Source of the DNA: Diadema setosum
Lineage: Eukaryota > Echinodermata > Echinoidea > Diadematoida > Diadematidae
Length of the DNA stretch: 64,000 nucleotides
Direction: 5' to 3'
Assembly (NCBI GenBank): GCA_033980235.1
Contig: CM067075.1
Span: forward strand, 12,126,292-12,190,291
The notes beneath the pieces are model-generated. The model was not told the origin of the DNA. It searched no databases and saw only the letters and a program-made list of their open reading frames with translations. The translations under genes were made by a program, and so were the position numbers. Shown here piece after piece: positions 1 to 12,778 of this stretch (position 1 is the first letter of the stretch; each line of letters begins with the position of its first letter).

Positions 1-17
1 TTGTGGCTCGTAGCATT
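1..17 (-). CDS. Exon A, unit 19, first 17 bases only
   Basis: Acceptor TTTTCAG|AATGCT at 18-19, then ECYEPQ; the exon continues outside the window. Confidence 0.75.
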
Positions 18-145
18 CTGAAAAGAATGGTCAATCGTTCGTCTCAGTTATTGGGTAAAATATTTTGGTCATACCATAGCGTTCCACTACCGTTGCTGTT
101 TATACTAATGGGACATGAATCATATTAGAATGGAATGGAAATTAT

Positions 146-172
146 CTGGTGCTGTTGTTGGTTGTTCAGTTG
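146..172 (-). pseudogene. Exon P, unit 19: linker exon with a mutated donor
   Basis: The TEQPTTAPG-type exon is still recognisable, but the donor reads ATAATT instead of GTAATT, so the exon is probably skipped. The same mutation is present in units 3, 5, 7, 9, 12 and 14. Upstream in frame (to about 245) is a Thr-rich relic ending in TGA. Confidence 0.55.
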
Positions 173-465
173 CTCAAGTGGTATATGTGATGGTTGACTG
201 AGTAGCAGTTGCCTCCACTGCTACCACTTTAGTTGTTGGTGCAGATTTTGCTTTTTGGAGACATAACAATGTATTGTATTGTAGCGTTGACAATCTCCTA
301 AGTCTTAAAATGCCATCAGTAGTCAATCTAGAACATTATTCTCAACAAAATTCCATGCTTTAAATTGGGATAGCAGGGAAGTGTTAACTTACGAGATTAA
401 TTTATACAGAAAGCTCATTTGCCAGAGAGAGAGAGAAAAAAAAAAAACCCAGAACAAGGCTTTAC

Positions 466-657
466 CCATTGCTGTAGTCTGAGCAGGAGTAGTAGTAGTA
501 GAAAGAGTTGTGGTCTCCTCCGTCCTAGTAGTACCCATCGGAGTTGTTGTGGTAACAGCTGTGGTGGTAGCTTCAGTGACTGTTGTGGGTTTCGACGTGG
601 TGGTAGGTACAGTTGTAGTTACAACGGTTGTAACTACTGTTGTTTCCATGCCCGTTG
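466..657 (-). CDS. Exon T, unit 19
   Basis: Long form ending TTAMG. Downstream of the donor is an imperfect GA tract followed by an A-run. Confidence 0.8.
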
Positions 658-965
658 CTGATTAATGAAACAAAAATGAATCGGAAATCCAAGATGAGAA
701 ACGCACGTTGCAGAATGTGTAGTGTGAAATTGCTGCTTATAAGTTGAGTGCACTGTTATAAAGTATCAGAATAATCAGCAAGAAATATATGGACATAAAC
801 CTACCAAAGCAATAACATGCCAATTATCCTTTTTTTCTTTGTGATTACTTAAAATTCTGAAGTTGATGTGTCGTTGGAATATCAGCAGTTACCGGTTATA
901 TATGAATGGATTATTACACGATCAAAAGAGATGCATGATTAGAAAAAAAAAATAATTGAAATTAC

Positions 966-1376
966 CAATCTCGATACATCCTCTGAATGTCACTGTCAAT
1001 TCCGAATCTGCCACGGTGTAGTCGTCAGGAAGGGTGATTTCGAAATATACTTCATTCAAACCAGTCAAGGGTTCAAGCTCGTACATTCCTGAAGTCTGAT
1101 CGTCTCCGGGTTGAGCTGTAAATTCGCGTTCAACATCCCCATCGCTGGACGAGAGGACACCAATTGTAACGCTATCGGGAGGTGAACCATTGGTTGTGCT
1201 TATGCTGACAGCTGATATCTTAATCGTCAGGTCTGAGGTGTCATCGACTGATTTGACAGTGACCTTCACTGTCCTCTCTGAAGTAGGTTCGCTCCAAAGG
1301 TTGGTTTTATTGTTGTCAAGTAAAACTTCCAATTTAGTATCAAGATCCACGCCATCCAGTGGTTTTCTGCAAGCAG
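966..1376 (-). CDS. Exon F, unit 19
   Basis: NNK/PPDS/TVADS/CIEIG, the long-unit variant with the NKT sequon. Confidence 0.85.
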
Positions 1377-1676
1377 CTGGTAAATAAAAGAAATGTCTTG
1401 GGTGTAGACGGGCGTGACGACGAATTTGTAGGGTACAATATTGTTAAGTGAACAGTAACACGTTAAAGTCATTGAGAGAGATATTAACATATGCATTTTA
1501 GTCATTCGTTTAGTAAAGCAAACTGGGTTGCTGGATAGCATAAAGCAGAATGAAGATGAAGGAAGAGGTTATGCTAACATGAAAGAGTTGAGTGACCGCC
1601 TTCTAGTTTTACATGACATAATTCAGGTTTTACGTCTTCGGACACGAGTCTTGGCAAAGTGGAAGTGAGAATTTAC

Positions 1677-1838
1677 CTGGCGTTGTAGATTCCTGTCGTG
1701 CTGTTGTGGTCGATGTAACAGTTGTCTGAGTTGTTGTTGCTTCAGGAGTGGCAGTAGTTTCCTCTACTACTGCTGTTGTTTGCTCGGTTCCTGGAGCAGT
1801 AGTCGTTGTCGCTCGCGTTCGCGTCCTTGTTGTAACTT
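1677..1838 (-). CDS. Exon E, unit 18, one codon shorter
   Basis: 162 nt instead of 165: one Thr codon lost in the ATTTTQTT run, frame kept. Confidence 0.8.
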
Positions 1839-2418
1839 CTGTGAAAAAGGAGAAAACGACACACATGTATCTTTCACTCAGTGTTTTTGACGTTGAGAGA
1901 CTTTTGTTTTTAAAGAGAAGACTTATAGCGAAGAATAGTCGAAACCAGTTTGATCTTAAAGCAATTATCATTTAGTTATATCTGATTTTCTTTTTTTACT
2001 ACATGTTAATTCAAAAAAGTTAGAAATACAATGGAGACTTAGACCTACGTGACTGACCCAGAGTTGTCGTTTCTGTAAATGTTGAGAGAAAGAAACAAAT
2101 GAGAACATTCTACTTTCGGATCGAATACAGTCGTATTAGACAGAGTTGAAATATCAAATATGGTCATAAAAGACAAATTACGTATATAGTGCTTTCCATG
2201 ACTTAGATAATGCTCCATTGTTTATAGTTTCTTGATGTTCGGAAATTCCAGATGTAAACTGAAAAACAGTGTCTTTGTTTTAGATGATGATAAAGAATAA
2301 GGTTTTCTCATTAATACAATGGGATTGGGATAGGGAGGATAGGATGACTTTACATGATGAATTTCTTAAGAAAACTCATTGAATCGTAGAGGAAAAATGA
2401 AAAAGAAGAAGGCTTTAC

Positions 2419-2607
2419 CCATTGCTGTAGTCTGAGCATGAGTAGTAGTAGTAAGACTTGTGGTCTCCTCTGTCTTAGTAGTACCCATTGGAGTTGTTGT
2501 GGTAACAGCTGTGGTGGTAGCTTCAGTAAATGTCGTGGGTTTCGACGTGGTGGTAGGTACAGTTGTAGTTGTGACGGTTGTAACTACTGTTGTTTCCATG
2601 CCCGTTG
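2419..2607 (-). CDS. Exon T, unit 18 (short form)
   Basis: Private change TTTTHAQTT for TTTTPAQTT. Confidence 0.8.
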
Positions 2608-3010
2608 CTGATGTATAAAACAAAAGTACATCGGAAATCCAAGATGAAAAGCTCACAGTTCTATTTCAATTTAAATTCAATTCATTGATTTCATAAGAGC
2701 AATACAGCCAATATTGACAATAATTAACAATGCAGAATGTGTACCGTAATTTTTTGTTTTTTATTTTTTGCTGGAAGTTGAGAGCACTGTAAAGTGCAAG
2801 AGAAATGAGTGAAAAATGTATAGACATAACTTTACCAAATCAATAACCTGCCAATTATCTTTTTGTGATCACACAAAATTCCAAAGTTGATATCCTGTTG
2901 CAATATATCAGCAGCTAGTGGTTAAATTTAGTTGGAGAAATGAATAGATAACATACAAGAACAAAATAGATGAATGAGGACTTCTTCAGCGAACAAAGGA
3001 GTGAAATTAC

Positions 3011-3421
3011 CCGTTTCAATACATCCTCTGAATGTCACCGTCAATTCCGAATCTGCCACGTTGTAGTCGTCAGGAAGGGTGATTTCGAAATAAACTTCAT
3101 TCAAACCAGTCAAGGGTTCAAGCTCGTACATTCCTGAAGTCTGATCGTCTCCGGGTTGAGCTGTAAATTCGCGTTCAACATCCCCATCGCTGGACGAGAG
3201 GACACCAATTGTAACGCTTTCAGGAGGTGAACCATTGGTTGTGCTTATGCTGACAGCTGATATCTTAATCGTCAGGTCTGAGGTGTCATCGAGTGATTTG
3301 ACAGTGACCTTCACTGTCCTCTCTGAAGTAGGTTCGCTCCAAAGGTTGGTTTTATTGTTGTCAAGTAAAACTTCCAATTTAGTATCAAGATCCACGCCAT
3401 CCAGTGGTTTTCTGCAAGCAG
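3011..3421 (-). CDS. Exon F, unit 18
   Basis: Protein the same as in unit 17 (NNK, SLDD, PPES, NVADS, CIETG). Confidence 0.85.
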
Positions 3422-3722
3422 CTGGTAAATAAAAGAAATGTCTTGGGTGTAGACGGGCGTGACGACGAATTTGTAGGGTACAATATTGTTAAGTGAACAG
3501 TAACACGTTAAAGTCATTGAGAGAGATATTAACATATGCCTTTTAGTCATTCGTTTAGTAAAGCAAACTGGGTTGCTGGATAGCATAAAGCAGAATGTAG
3601 ATAAAAGGAAGAGGTTATGGTAACATGAAAGAGTTGAGTGACCGCCTTCTAGTTTTACATGACATAATTCAGGTTTTACGTCTTCGGACACGAGTCTTGG
3701 CTAAGTGGAAGTGAGAATTTAC

Positions 3723-3887
3723 CTGGCGTTGTAGATTCCTGTCGTGCTGTTGTGGTCGATGTAACAGTTGTCTGAGTTGTAGTTGTTGCTTCAGGAGTGG
3801 CAGTAGTTTCCTCTACTACTGCTGTTGTTTGCTCGGTTCCTGGAGCAGTAGTCGTTGTCGCTCGCGTTCGCGTCCTTGTTGTAACTT
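3723..3887 (-). CDS. Exon E, unit 17
   Basis: 55 codons; donor GTAAAT. Confidence 0.8.
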
Positions 3888-4467
3888 CTGTGAAAAAGGA
3901 GAAAACGACACACATGTATCTTTCACTCAGTGTTTTTGACGTTGAGAGACTTTTGTTTTTAAAGAGAAGACTTATAGCGAAGAATAGTCGAAACCAGTTT
4001 GATCTTGAAGCAATTATCATTTAGTGATATCTGATTTTCTTTTTTTACTACATGTTAATTCAAAAAAGTTAGAAATACAATGGAGACTTAGACCTACCTG
4101 ACTGACCCAGAGTTGTCGTTTCTGTAAATGTTGAGAGAAAGAAAGAAATGAGAACATTCTACTTTCGGATCGAATACAGTCGTATTAGACAGAGTTGAAA
4201 TATCAAATATGGTCATAAAAGACAAATTACGTATATAGTGCTTTCCATGACTTAGATAATGCTCCATTGTTTATAGTTTCTTGATGTTCGGAAATTCCAG
4301 ATGTAAACTGAAAAACAGTGTCTTTGTTTTAGATGATGATAAAGAATAAGGTTTTCTCATTAATACAATGGGATTGGGATAGGGAGGATAGGATGACTTT
4401 ACATGATGAATTTCTTAAGAAAACTCATTGAATCGTAGAGGAAAAATGAAAAAGAAGAAGGCTTTAC

Positions 4468-4656
4468 CCATTGCTGTAGTCTGAGCAGGAGTAGTAGTAG
4501 TAAGACTTGTGGTCTCCTCTGTCTTAGTAGTACCCATTGGAGTTGTTGTGGTAACAGCTGTGGTGGTAGCTTCAGTAAATGTCGTGGGTTTCGACGTGGT
4601 GGTAGGTACAGTTGTAGTTGTGACGGTTGTAACTACTGTTGTTTCCATGCCCGTTG
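4468..4656 (-). CDS. Exon T, unit 17 (short form)
   Basis: TTFTEA/TKTEE variant, 63 codons. Confidence 0.8.
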
Positions 4657-5059
4657 CTGATGTATAAAACAAAAGTACATCGGAAATCCAAGATGAAAAG
4701 CTCACAGTTCTATTTCAATTTAAATTCAATTCATTGATTTCATAAGAGCAATACAGCCAATATTGACAATAATTAACAATGCAGAATGTGTACCGTAATT
4801 TTTTGTTTTTTATTTTTTGCTGGAAGTTGAGAGCACTGTAAAGTGCAAGAGAAATGAGTGAAAAATGTATAGACATAACTTTACCAAATCAATAACCTGC
4901 CAATTATCTTTTTGTGATCACACAAAATTCCAAAGTTGATATCCTGTTGCAATATATCAGCAGCTAGTGGTTAAATTTAGTTGGAGAAATGAATAGATAA
5001 CATACAAGAACAAAATAGATGAATGAGGACTTCTTCAGCGAACAAAGGAGTGAAATTAC

Positions 5060-5470
5060 CCGTTTCAATACATCCTCTGAATGTCACCGTCAATTCCGAA
5101 TCTGCCACGTTGTAGTCGTCAGGAAGGGTGATTTCGAAATAAACTTCATTCAAACCAGTCAAGGGTTCAAGCTCGTACATTCCTGAAGTCTGATCGTCTC
5201 CGGGTTGAGCTGTAAATTCGCGTTCAACATCCCCATCGCTGGACGAGAGGACACCAATTGTAACGCTTTCAGGAGGTGAACCATTGGTTGTGCTTATGCT
5301 GACAGCTGATATCTTAATCGTCAGGTCTGAGGTGTCATCGAGTGATTTGACAGTGACCTTCACTGTCCTCTCTGAAGTAGGTTCGCTCCAAAGGTTGGTT
5401 TTATTGTTGTCAAGTAAAACTTCCAATTTAGTATCAAGATCCACGCCATCCAGTGGTTTTCTGCAAGCAG
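5060..5470 (-). CDS. Exon F, unit 17
   Basis: NNK start with SLDD, PPES (TCAGG codon variant) and NVADS; keeps the NKT sequon although it heads a short unit. Confidence 0.85.
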
Positions 5471-5770
5471 CTGGTAAATAAAAGAAATGTCTTGGGTGTA
5501 GACGGGCGTGACGACGAATTTGTAGGGTACAATATTGTTAAGTGAACAGTAACACGTTAAAGTCATTGAGAGAGATATTAACATATGCATTTTAGTCATT
5601 CGTTTAGTAAAGCAAACTGGGTTGCTGGATAGCATAAAGCAGAATGTAGATGAAGGAAGAGGTTATGGTAACATGAAAGAGTTGAGTGACCGCCTTCTAG
5701 TTTTACATGACATAATTCAGGTTTTACGTCTTCGGACACGAGTCTTGGCTAAGTGGAAGTGAGAATTTAC

Positions 5771-5935
5771 CTGGCGTTGTAGATTCCTGTCGTGCTGTTG
5801 TGGTCGATGTAACAGTTGTCTGAGTTGTAGTTGTTGCTTCAGGAGTGGCAGTAGTTTCCTCTACTACTGCTGTTGTTTGCTCGGTTCCTGGAGCAGTAGT
5901 CGTTGTCGCTCGCGTTCGCGTCCTTGTTGTAACTT
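5771..5935 (-). CDS. Exon E, unit 16
   Basis: Short-unit type; donor GTAAAT; 55 codons. Confidence 0.8.
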
Positions 5936-6515
5936 CTGTGAAAAAGGAGAAAACGACACACATGTATCTTTCACTCAGTGTTTTTGACGTTGAGAGACTT
6001 TTGTTTTTAAAGAGAAGACTTATAGCGAAGAATAGTCGAAACCAGTTTGATCTTGAAGCAATTATCATTTAGTGATATCTGATTTTCTTTTTTTACCACA
6101 TGTTAATTCAAAAAAGTTAGAAATACAATGGAGACTTAGACCTACCTGACTGACCCAGAGTTGTCGTTTCTGTAAATGTTGAGAGAAAGAAACAAATGAG
6201 AACATTCTACTTTCGGATCGAATACAGTCGTATTAGACAGAGTTGAAATATCAAATATGGTCATAAAAGACAAATTACGTATATAGTGCTTTCCATGACT
6301 TAGATAATGCTCCATTGTTTATAGTTTCTTGATGTTCGGAAATTCCAGATGTAAACTGAAAAACAGTGTCTTTGTTTTAGATGATGATAAAGAATAAGGT
6401 TTTCTCATTAATACAATGGGATTGGGATAGGGAGGATAGGATGACTTTACATGATGAATTTCTTAAGAAAACTCATTGAATCGTAGAGGAAAAATGAAAA
6501 AGAAGAAGGCTTTAC

Positions 6516-6704
6516 CCATTGCTGTAGTCTGAGCAGGAGTAGTAGTAGTAAGACTTGTGGTCTCCTCCGTCTTAGTAGTACCCATAGGAGTTGTTGTGGT
6601 AACAGCTGTGGTGGTAGCTTCAGTAAATGTCGTGGGTTTCGACGTGGTGGTAGGTACAGTTGTAGTTGTAACGGTTGTAACTACTGTTGTTTCCATGCCC
6701 GTTG
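6516..6704 (-). CDS. Exon T, unit 16 (short form)
   Basis: Has TTFTEA and TKTEE, shared with units 17 and 18 only. Confidence 0.8.
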
Positions 6705-7108
6705 CTGATGTATAAAACAAAAGTACATTGGAAATCCAAGATGAAAAGCTCACAATTCTATTTCAATTTAAATTCAATTCATTGATTTCATAAAAGCAAT
6801 ACAGCCAATATTGACAATAATTAACAATGCAGAATGTGTACCGTAATTTTTTTGTTTTTTATTTTTTGCTGGAAGTTGAGAGCACTGTAAAGTGCAAGAG
6901 AAATGAGTGAAAAATGTATAGACATAACTTTACCAAATAAATAACCTGCCAATTATCTTTTTGTGATCACACAAAATTCCAAAGTTGATATCCTGTTGCA
7001 ATATATCAGCAGCTAGTGGTTAAATTTAGTTGGAGAAATGAATAGATAACATACAAGAACAAAATAGATGAATGAGGACTTCTTCAGCGAACAAAGAAGT
7101 GAAATTAC

Positions 7109-7519
7109 CCGTTTCAATACATCCTCTGAATGTCACCGTCAATTCCGAATCTGCCACGTTGTAGTCGTCAGGAAGGGTGATTTCGAAATAAACTTCATTC
7201 AAACCAGTCAAGGGTTCAAGCTCGTACATTCCTGAAGTCTGATCGTCTCCGGGTTGAGCTGTAAATTCGCGTTCAACCTCCCCATCGCTGGACGAGAGGA
7301 CACCAATTGTAACGCTATCGGGAGGTGAACCATTGGTTGTGCTTATGCTGACAGCTGATATCTTAATCGTCAGGTCTGAGGTGTCATCGACTGATTTGAC
7401 AGTGACCTTCACTGTCCTCTCTGAAGTAGGTTCGCTCCAAAGGTTGGTTTTATTGTTGTCAAGTAAAACTTCCAATTTAGTATCAAGATCCACGCCATCC
7501 AGTGGTTTTCTGCAAGCAG
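7109..7519 (-). CDS. Exon F, unit 16: chimera of long- and short-unit F
   Basis: The first part matches the long-unit variant (NNK, VDD, PPDS) and the last part the short-unit variant (NVADS, CIETG). A private change gives GEVER for GDVER. The frame is intact. Confidence 0.85.
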
Positions 7520-7819
7520 CTGGTAAATAAAAGAAATGTCTTGGGTGTAGACGGGCGTGACGACGAATTTGTAGGGTACAATATTGTTAAGTGAACAGTA
7601 ACACGTTAAAGTCATTGAGAGAGATATTAACATATGCATTTTAGTCATTCGTTTAGTAAAGCAAACGGGGTTGCTGGATAGCATAAAGCAGAATGTAGAT
7701 GAAGGAAGAGGTTATGCTAACATGAAAGAGTTGAGTGACCGCCTTCTAGTTTTACATGACATAATTCAGGTTTTACGTCTTCGGACACGAGTCTTGGCAA
7801 AGTGGAAGTGAGAATTTAC

Positions 7820-7984
7820 CTGGCGTTGTAGATTCCTGTCGTGCTGTTGTGGTCAATGTAACAGTTGTCTGAGTTGTAGTTGTTGCTTCAGGAGTGGCAG
7901 TAGTTTCCTCTACTACTGCTGTTGTTTGCTCGGTTCCTGGAGCAGTAGTCGTTGTCGCTCGCGTTCGCGTCCTTGTTGTAACTT
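7820..7984 (-). CDS. Exon E, unit 15
   Basis: One substitution, TVTLTTT instead of TVTSTTT, which removes one Ser. Confidence 0.8.
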
Positions 7985-8563
7985 CTGTGAAAAGGAGAAA
8001 ACGACACACATGTATCTTTCACTCAGTTTTTTTTGACGTTGAGAGACTTTTGTTTTTAAAGAGAAGACTTATAGCGAAGAATAGTCGAAACCAGTTTGAT
8101 CTTAAAGCAATTATCATTTAGTGATATCTGATTTTCTTTTTTTACTACATGTTAATTCAAAAAAGTTAGAAATACAATGGAGACTTAGACCTACGTGACT
8201 GACCCAGAGTTGTCGTTTCTGTAAATGTTGAGAGAAAGAAAGAAATGAGAACATTCTACTTTCGGATCGAATACAGTCGTATTAGACAGAGTTGAAATAT
8301 CAAATATGGTCATAAAAGACAAATTACGTATATAGTGCTTTCCATGACTTAGATAATGCTCCATTGTTTATAGTTTCTTGATGTTCGGAAATTCCAGATG
8401 TAAACTGAAAAACAGTGTCTTTGTTTTTGATGATGATAAAGAATAAGTTTTCTCATTAATACAATGGGATTGGGATAGGGAGGATAGGATGACTTTACAT
8501 GATGAATTTCTTAAGAAAACTCATTGAATCGTAGAGGAAAAATGAAAAAGAAGAAGGCTTTAC

Positions 8564-8752
8564 CCATTGCTGTAGTCTGAGCAGGAGTAGTAGTAGTAAG
8601 ACTTGTGGTCTCCTCCGTCCTAGTAGTACCCATCGGAGTTGTTGTGGTAACAGCTGTGGTGGTAGCTTCAGTGACTGTTGTGGGTTTCGACGTGGTGGTA
8701 GGTACAGTTGTAGTTGTAACGGTTGTAACTACTGTTGTTTCCATGCCCGTTG
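8564..8752 (-). CDS. Exon T, unit 15 (short form)
   Basis: 63 codons; the acceptor region matches units 4 and 6. Confidence 0.8.
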
Positions 8753-9156
8753 CTGATGTATAAAACAAAAGTACATCGGAAATCCAAGATGAAAAGCTCA
8801 CAGTTCTATTTCATTTTAAATTCAATTCATTGATTTCATAAAAGCAATACAGCCAATATTGACAATAATTAACAATGCAGAATGTGTACCGTAATTTTTT
8901 TGTTTTTTATTTTTTGCTGGAAGTTGAGAGCACTGTAAAGTGCAAGAGAAATGAGTGAAAAATGTATAGACATAACTTTTCCAAATCAATAACCTGCCAA
9001 TTATCTTTTTGTGATCACACAAAATTCCAAAGTTGATATCCTGTTGCAATATATCAGCAGCTAGTGGTTAAATTTAGTTGGAGAAATGAATAGATAACAT
9101 ACAAGAACAAAAGAGATGAATGAGGACTTCTTCAGCGAACAAAGAAGTGAAATTAC

Positions 9157-9567
9157 CGGTTTCAATACATCCTCTGAATGTCACCGTCAATTCCGAATCT
9201 GCCACGTTGTAGTCGTCAGGAAGGGTGATTTCGAAATAAACTTCATTCAAACCAGTCAAGGGTTCAAGCTCGTACATTCCTGAAGTCTGATCGTCTCCGG
9301 GTTGAGCTGTAAATTCGCGTTCAACATCCCCATCGCTGGACGAGAGGACACCAATTGTAACGCTTTCGGGAGGTGAACCATTGGTTGTGCTTATGCTGAC
9401 AGCTGATATCTTAATCGTCAGGTCTGAGGTGTCATCGACTGATTTGACAGTGACCTTCACTGTCCTCTCTGAAGTAGGTTCGCTCCAAAGGTTGGTTTTC
9501 TTGTTGTCAAGTAAAACTTCCAATTTAGTATCAAGATCCACGCCATCCAGTGGTTTTCTGCAAGCAG
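9157..9567 (-). CDS. Exon F, unit 15
   Basis: NKK/PPES/NVADS variant; the last full codon is ACC instead of ACG, silent. Confidence 0.85.
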
Positions 9568-9867
9568 CTGGTAATTAAAAGAAATGTCTTGGGTGTAGAC
9601 GGGCGTGACGACGAATTTGTAGTGTACAATATTGTTAAGTGAACAGTAACACGTTAAAGTCATTGAGAGAGATATTAACATATGCATTTTAGTCATTCGT
9701 TTAGTTAAGCAAACTGGGTTGCTGGATAGCATAAAGCAGAATGTAGATGAAGGAAGAGGTTATGCTAACATGAAAGAGTTGAGTGACCGCCTTCTAGTTT
9801 TACATGACATAATTCAGGTTTTACGTCTTCGGACACGAGTCTTGGCAAAATGGAAGTGAGAATATAC

Positions 9868-10032
9868 CTGGCGTTGTAGATTCCTGTCGTGCTGTTGTGG
9901 TCGATGTAACAGTTGTCTGAGTTGTAGTTGTTGCTTCAGGAGTGGCAGTAGTTTCCTCTACTACTGCTGTTGTTTGCTCGGTTCCTGGAGCAGTAGTCGT
10001 CGTCGCTCGCGTTCGCGTCCTTGTTGTAACTT
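9868..10032 (-). CDS. Exon E, unit 14
   Basis: Long-unit type; donor GTATAT. Confidence 0.8.
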
Positions 10033-11004
10033 CTGTGAAAAAGGAGAAAACGACACACATGTATCTTTCACTCAGTGTTTTTGACAGTTGAGAGACTTTT
10101 GTTTTAAAGAGAAGACTTATAGCAAAGAATAGTCGAAACCAGTTTGATCTTAAAGCAATTATCATTTAGTGATATCTGATTTTCTTTTTTTACTACATGT
10201 TAGTTCAAAAAGGTTAGAAATACAATGGAGACTTAGACCTACCTGACTGACCCAGAGTTGTCGTTTCTGTAAATGTTGAGAGAAAGAAACAAATGAGAAC
10301 ATTCTACTTCTGGATCGAATACAGTTGTATTAGACAGAGTTTGAAATATATCTAAGTATGAAATATATCTATAAGACAATTTTCCTTCTTTTCTTGACTG
10401 AAATGATGATTTCAAGTGTATTTTGAAAAAAAAAAAACAATGTCATCGCTTTAGATGTTAAGGGAAGAGAAAATGAGATTGCAGCGTTTGGCGCTTCGCT
10501 GTGGTGTTGAGCTTTAAAAGAAATATTTGTTTTTTACTTATTTAATGTTTCATGGTAGTTGACCAAACCGAGGAAACCTAATATTTTTATAAAAATGGAA
10601 TGTATTACCTGGGGGAGAGGTACCTCTCGTGGTTGGAGCCGGAGTGGGTCCTGCGGTAATATACAAACAAAGGGGAAAATAAATCCATAGGAACCTTTTT
10701 AATGAAATTGATCTGGCCATAGCTAACAACTGAAAATGCTCTCAGTTCACTTATTATACCGTTTATAGCCCACGGAGTGAATGCAATGTGTCTATAATCT
10801 ATACATGGATAGAGAATCAAATGATTAGAAATAAGTCATAGTATATTCCTTTTCTGCGTAACTAGAACTTTTAAGGATCACGACCGACACGTTAGATAGA
10901 ACTGCTTGAATTTTAATCGTCAACGAGAATTTTCCGTTTGAACTCACAAGAACTTGTCCACATAAGAGTGTTGTTCTTGAAAAGGTCGCTTAAAGTGCAC
11001 CTAC

Positions 11005-11146
11005 CCTGACAGCCGTAGACCTCGATTTCATTTCCCAGATTAAGTGCATCTCCAAAGGTTGCTTCGATAGCTCGCACAGGCCCCAATTCGGATGGAAGCC
11101 AGAGGTTCGTTGGAGCGGAGTCACTCAAAGAAAATGTCACTTCGCC
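11005..11146 (-). CDS. Exon B, unit 14
   Basis: Complete; last B exon in transcription order inside the window. Confidence 0.85.
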
Positions 11147-11606
11147 CTATGAAGAATACAAAGAAATTAATCAATGCATTAGTACAACTTTCCAATTTGA
11201 TGTCTGGACAAAACAATGTTCAGAAAATGCAAATGCAAATCTGGAAAATCAAATATGTTTGAAATACGACTGCAATAAAGGGGTGACATAATAATGTCTT
11301 TCCAAGAAAGATAACAAGTGTTAGTACGATGAATCAGAGAAGATGATCAGTAGAGATTTGACAGCTAGGACTGGTACACTGAAGATATAGAGGATATTGT
11401 TAAGCCTTTTTCTATCATTCATGGTCGTTGGATATCGTATACAGTGCTTTAGGGTTGTACGTGCAAATCAACACTCAAAGCACATAATGGGTTAATAGAA
11501 GATACAGGCGAAATACCGCCCATTTCCTTTTATAACGTATTAATACAAGAAGTGGTAAAGTATGTTCTGTGTAGAACAAGGGAATACTTGTCTATTTAGG
11601 ATTTAC

Positions 11607-11848
11607 CTGACTCTCTGACTCTCCCGATCCTGAACCGGAGAAGTCACCAGATCCTGATTCTGTGCTCTGTGCAGGAACAATAATCCATTCATCTCCTTCG
11701 GCGCGCTTGATTCTGAATACTACTGTAGTCATTGTAGGGAAGCTGGTGGCAGGTAGTTTGATTCCTCTGATAGTAGTAGGCTGACTGAAACTGGCTTCGT
11801 ATGTCAAGGTAGTGACTTCTTGCAATGGCTCTTGTGGCTCGTAGCATT
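11607..11848 (-). CDS. Exon A, unit 14
   Basis: Complete. The intron before it has one extra C (CGTTCCGTCTC) relative to the other units. Confidence 0.85.
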
Positions 11849-12295
11849 CTGAAAAGAATGGTCAATCGTTCCGTCTCAGTTATTGGGTAAAATATTTTGG
11901 TCATACCATAGCGTTCCACTACCGTTGATGTTTATACTAATGGGACATGAATCATATTAGAATGGAATGGAAATTATCTGGTGCTGTTGTTGGTTGTTCA
12001 GTTGCTCAAGTGGTATATGTGATGGTTGACTGAGTAGCAGTTGCCTCCACTGCCACCACTTTAGTTGTTGGTGCAGATTTTGCTTTTTGGAGACATAACA
12101 ATGTATTGTATTGTAGCGTTGACAATCTCCTAAGTCTTAAAATGCCACCAGTAGTCAATCTAGAACATTATTCTCAACAAAATTCCATGCTTTAAATTGG
12201 GATAGCAGGGAAGTGTTAACTTACGAGATTAATTTATACAGAAAGCTCATTTGCCAGAGAGAGAGAGAAAAAAAAACCCCAGAACAAGGCTTTAC

Positions 12296-12487
12296 CCATT
12301 GCTGTAGTCTGAGCAGGAGTAGTAGTAGTAGACAGAGTTGTGGTCTCCTCCGTCCTAGTAGTACCCATCGGAGTTGTTGTGGTAACAGCTGTGGTGGTAG
12401 CTTCAGTGACTGTTGTGGGTTTCGACGTGGTGGTAGGTACAGTTGTAGTTACAACGGTTGTAACTACTGTTGTTTCCATGCCCGTTG
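12296..12487 (-). CDS. Exon T, unit 14
   Basis: Long form ending TTAMG. Confidence 0.8.
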
Positions 12488-12778
12488 CTGATTAATGAAA
12501 CAAAAAAAAAAAACGCACGTTGCAGAATGTGTAGTGTGAAATTGCTGCTTATAAGTTGAGTGCACTGTTATAAAGTACCAGAATAATCAGCAAGAAATAT
12601 ATGGACATAAACCTACCAAAGCAATAACATGCCAATTATCCATTTTTTCGTTGTGATTACTTAAAATTCTGAAGTTGATGTGTCGTTGGAATATCAGCAG
12701 TTACCGGTTATATATGAATGGATCATTACACGATCAAAAGAGATGCATGATTAGAAAAAAAAAAATAATTGAAATTAC

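Larger units (their letters stand above)
1..1376 (-). repeat. Array unit 19, long type (L), cut by the left edge
   Basis: Exons: F 966-1376, T 466-657, P 146-172 (donor AT), then the first 17 bases of A at 1-17. The presence of A shows that the long-unit pattern continues outside the window. Confidence 0.85.
1377..3421 (-). repeat. Array unit 18, short type (S)
   Basis: Exons: F 3011-3421, T 2419-2607, D 2049-2072, E 1677-1838. Last complete unit before the left edge. Confidence 0.85.
3422..5470 (-). repeat. Array unit 17, short type (S)
   Basis: Exons: F 5060-5470, T 4468-4656, D 4098-4121, E 3723-3887. Nearly identical to unit 18. Confidence 0.85.
5471..7519 (-). repeat. Array unit 16, short type (S) starting with a chimeric F
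   Basis: Exons: F 7109-7519, T 6516-6704, D 6146-6169, E 5771-5935. D here has the stronger TCAG|GTAGGT donor, unlike most short units. Confidence 0.85.
7520..9567 (-). repeat. Array unit 15, short type (S)
   Basis: Exons: F 9157-9567, T 8564-8752, D 8195-8218, E 7820-7984. It begins the terminal run of four short units. Confidence 0.85.

Noticed and set aside
1190..1387. Plus-strand open frames opposite every F exon (65 codons, MVVLMLTADILIV type) and opposite every E and T exon
   Set aside because: They are antisense shadows of conserved minus-strand exons, with no splice or start context of their own; their regular recurrence simply follows the array.
2828..2880. Possible extra exon in each unit between F and T (ATAATTGGCAGGTTATTGATTTG with a GTAAAG donor)
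   Set aside because: It is 23 nt in the short units and 24 nt with an in-frame TAA in the long units, and the donor is mutated to GGAAAAG in several copies, so it does not fit phase 1-1.
8822..9049. Minus-strand open frame starting MQQDINFGIL, repeated in several short units
   Set aside because: It lies wholly in the intron between F and T, has no Cys or Thr-rich character and no phase-compatible splice sites; chance open frame copied with the array.
10605..10820. Minus-strand open frame (71 codons) ending in exon C
   Set aside because: Only the last 42 nt, after the CCGCAG acceptor, have coding character; the rest is intron.
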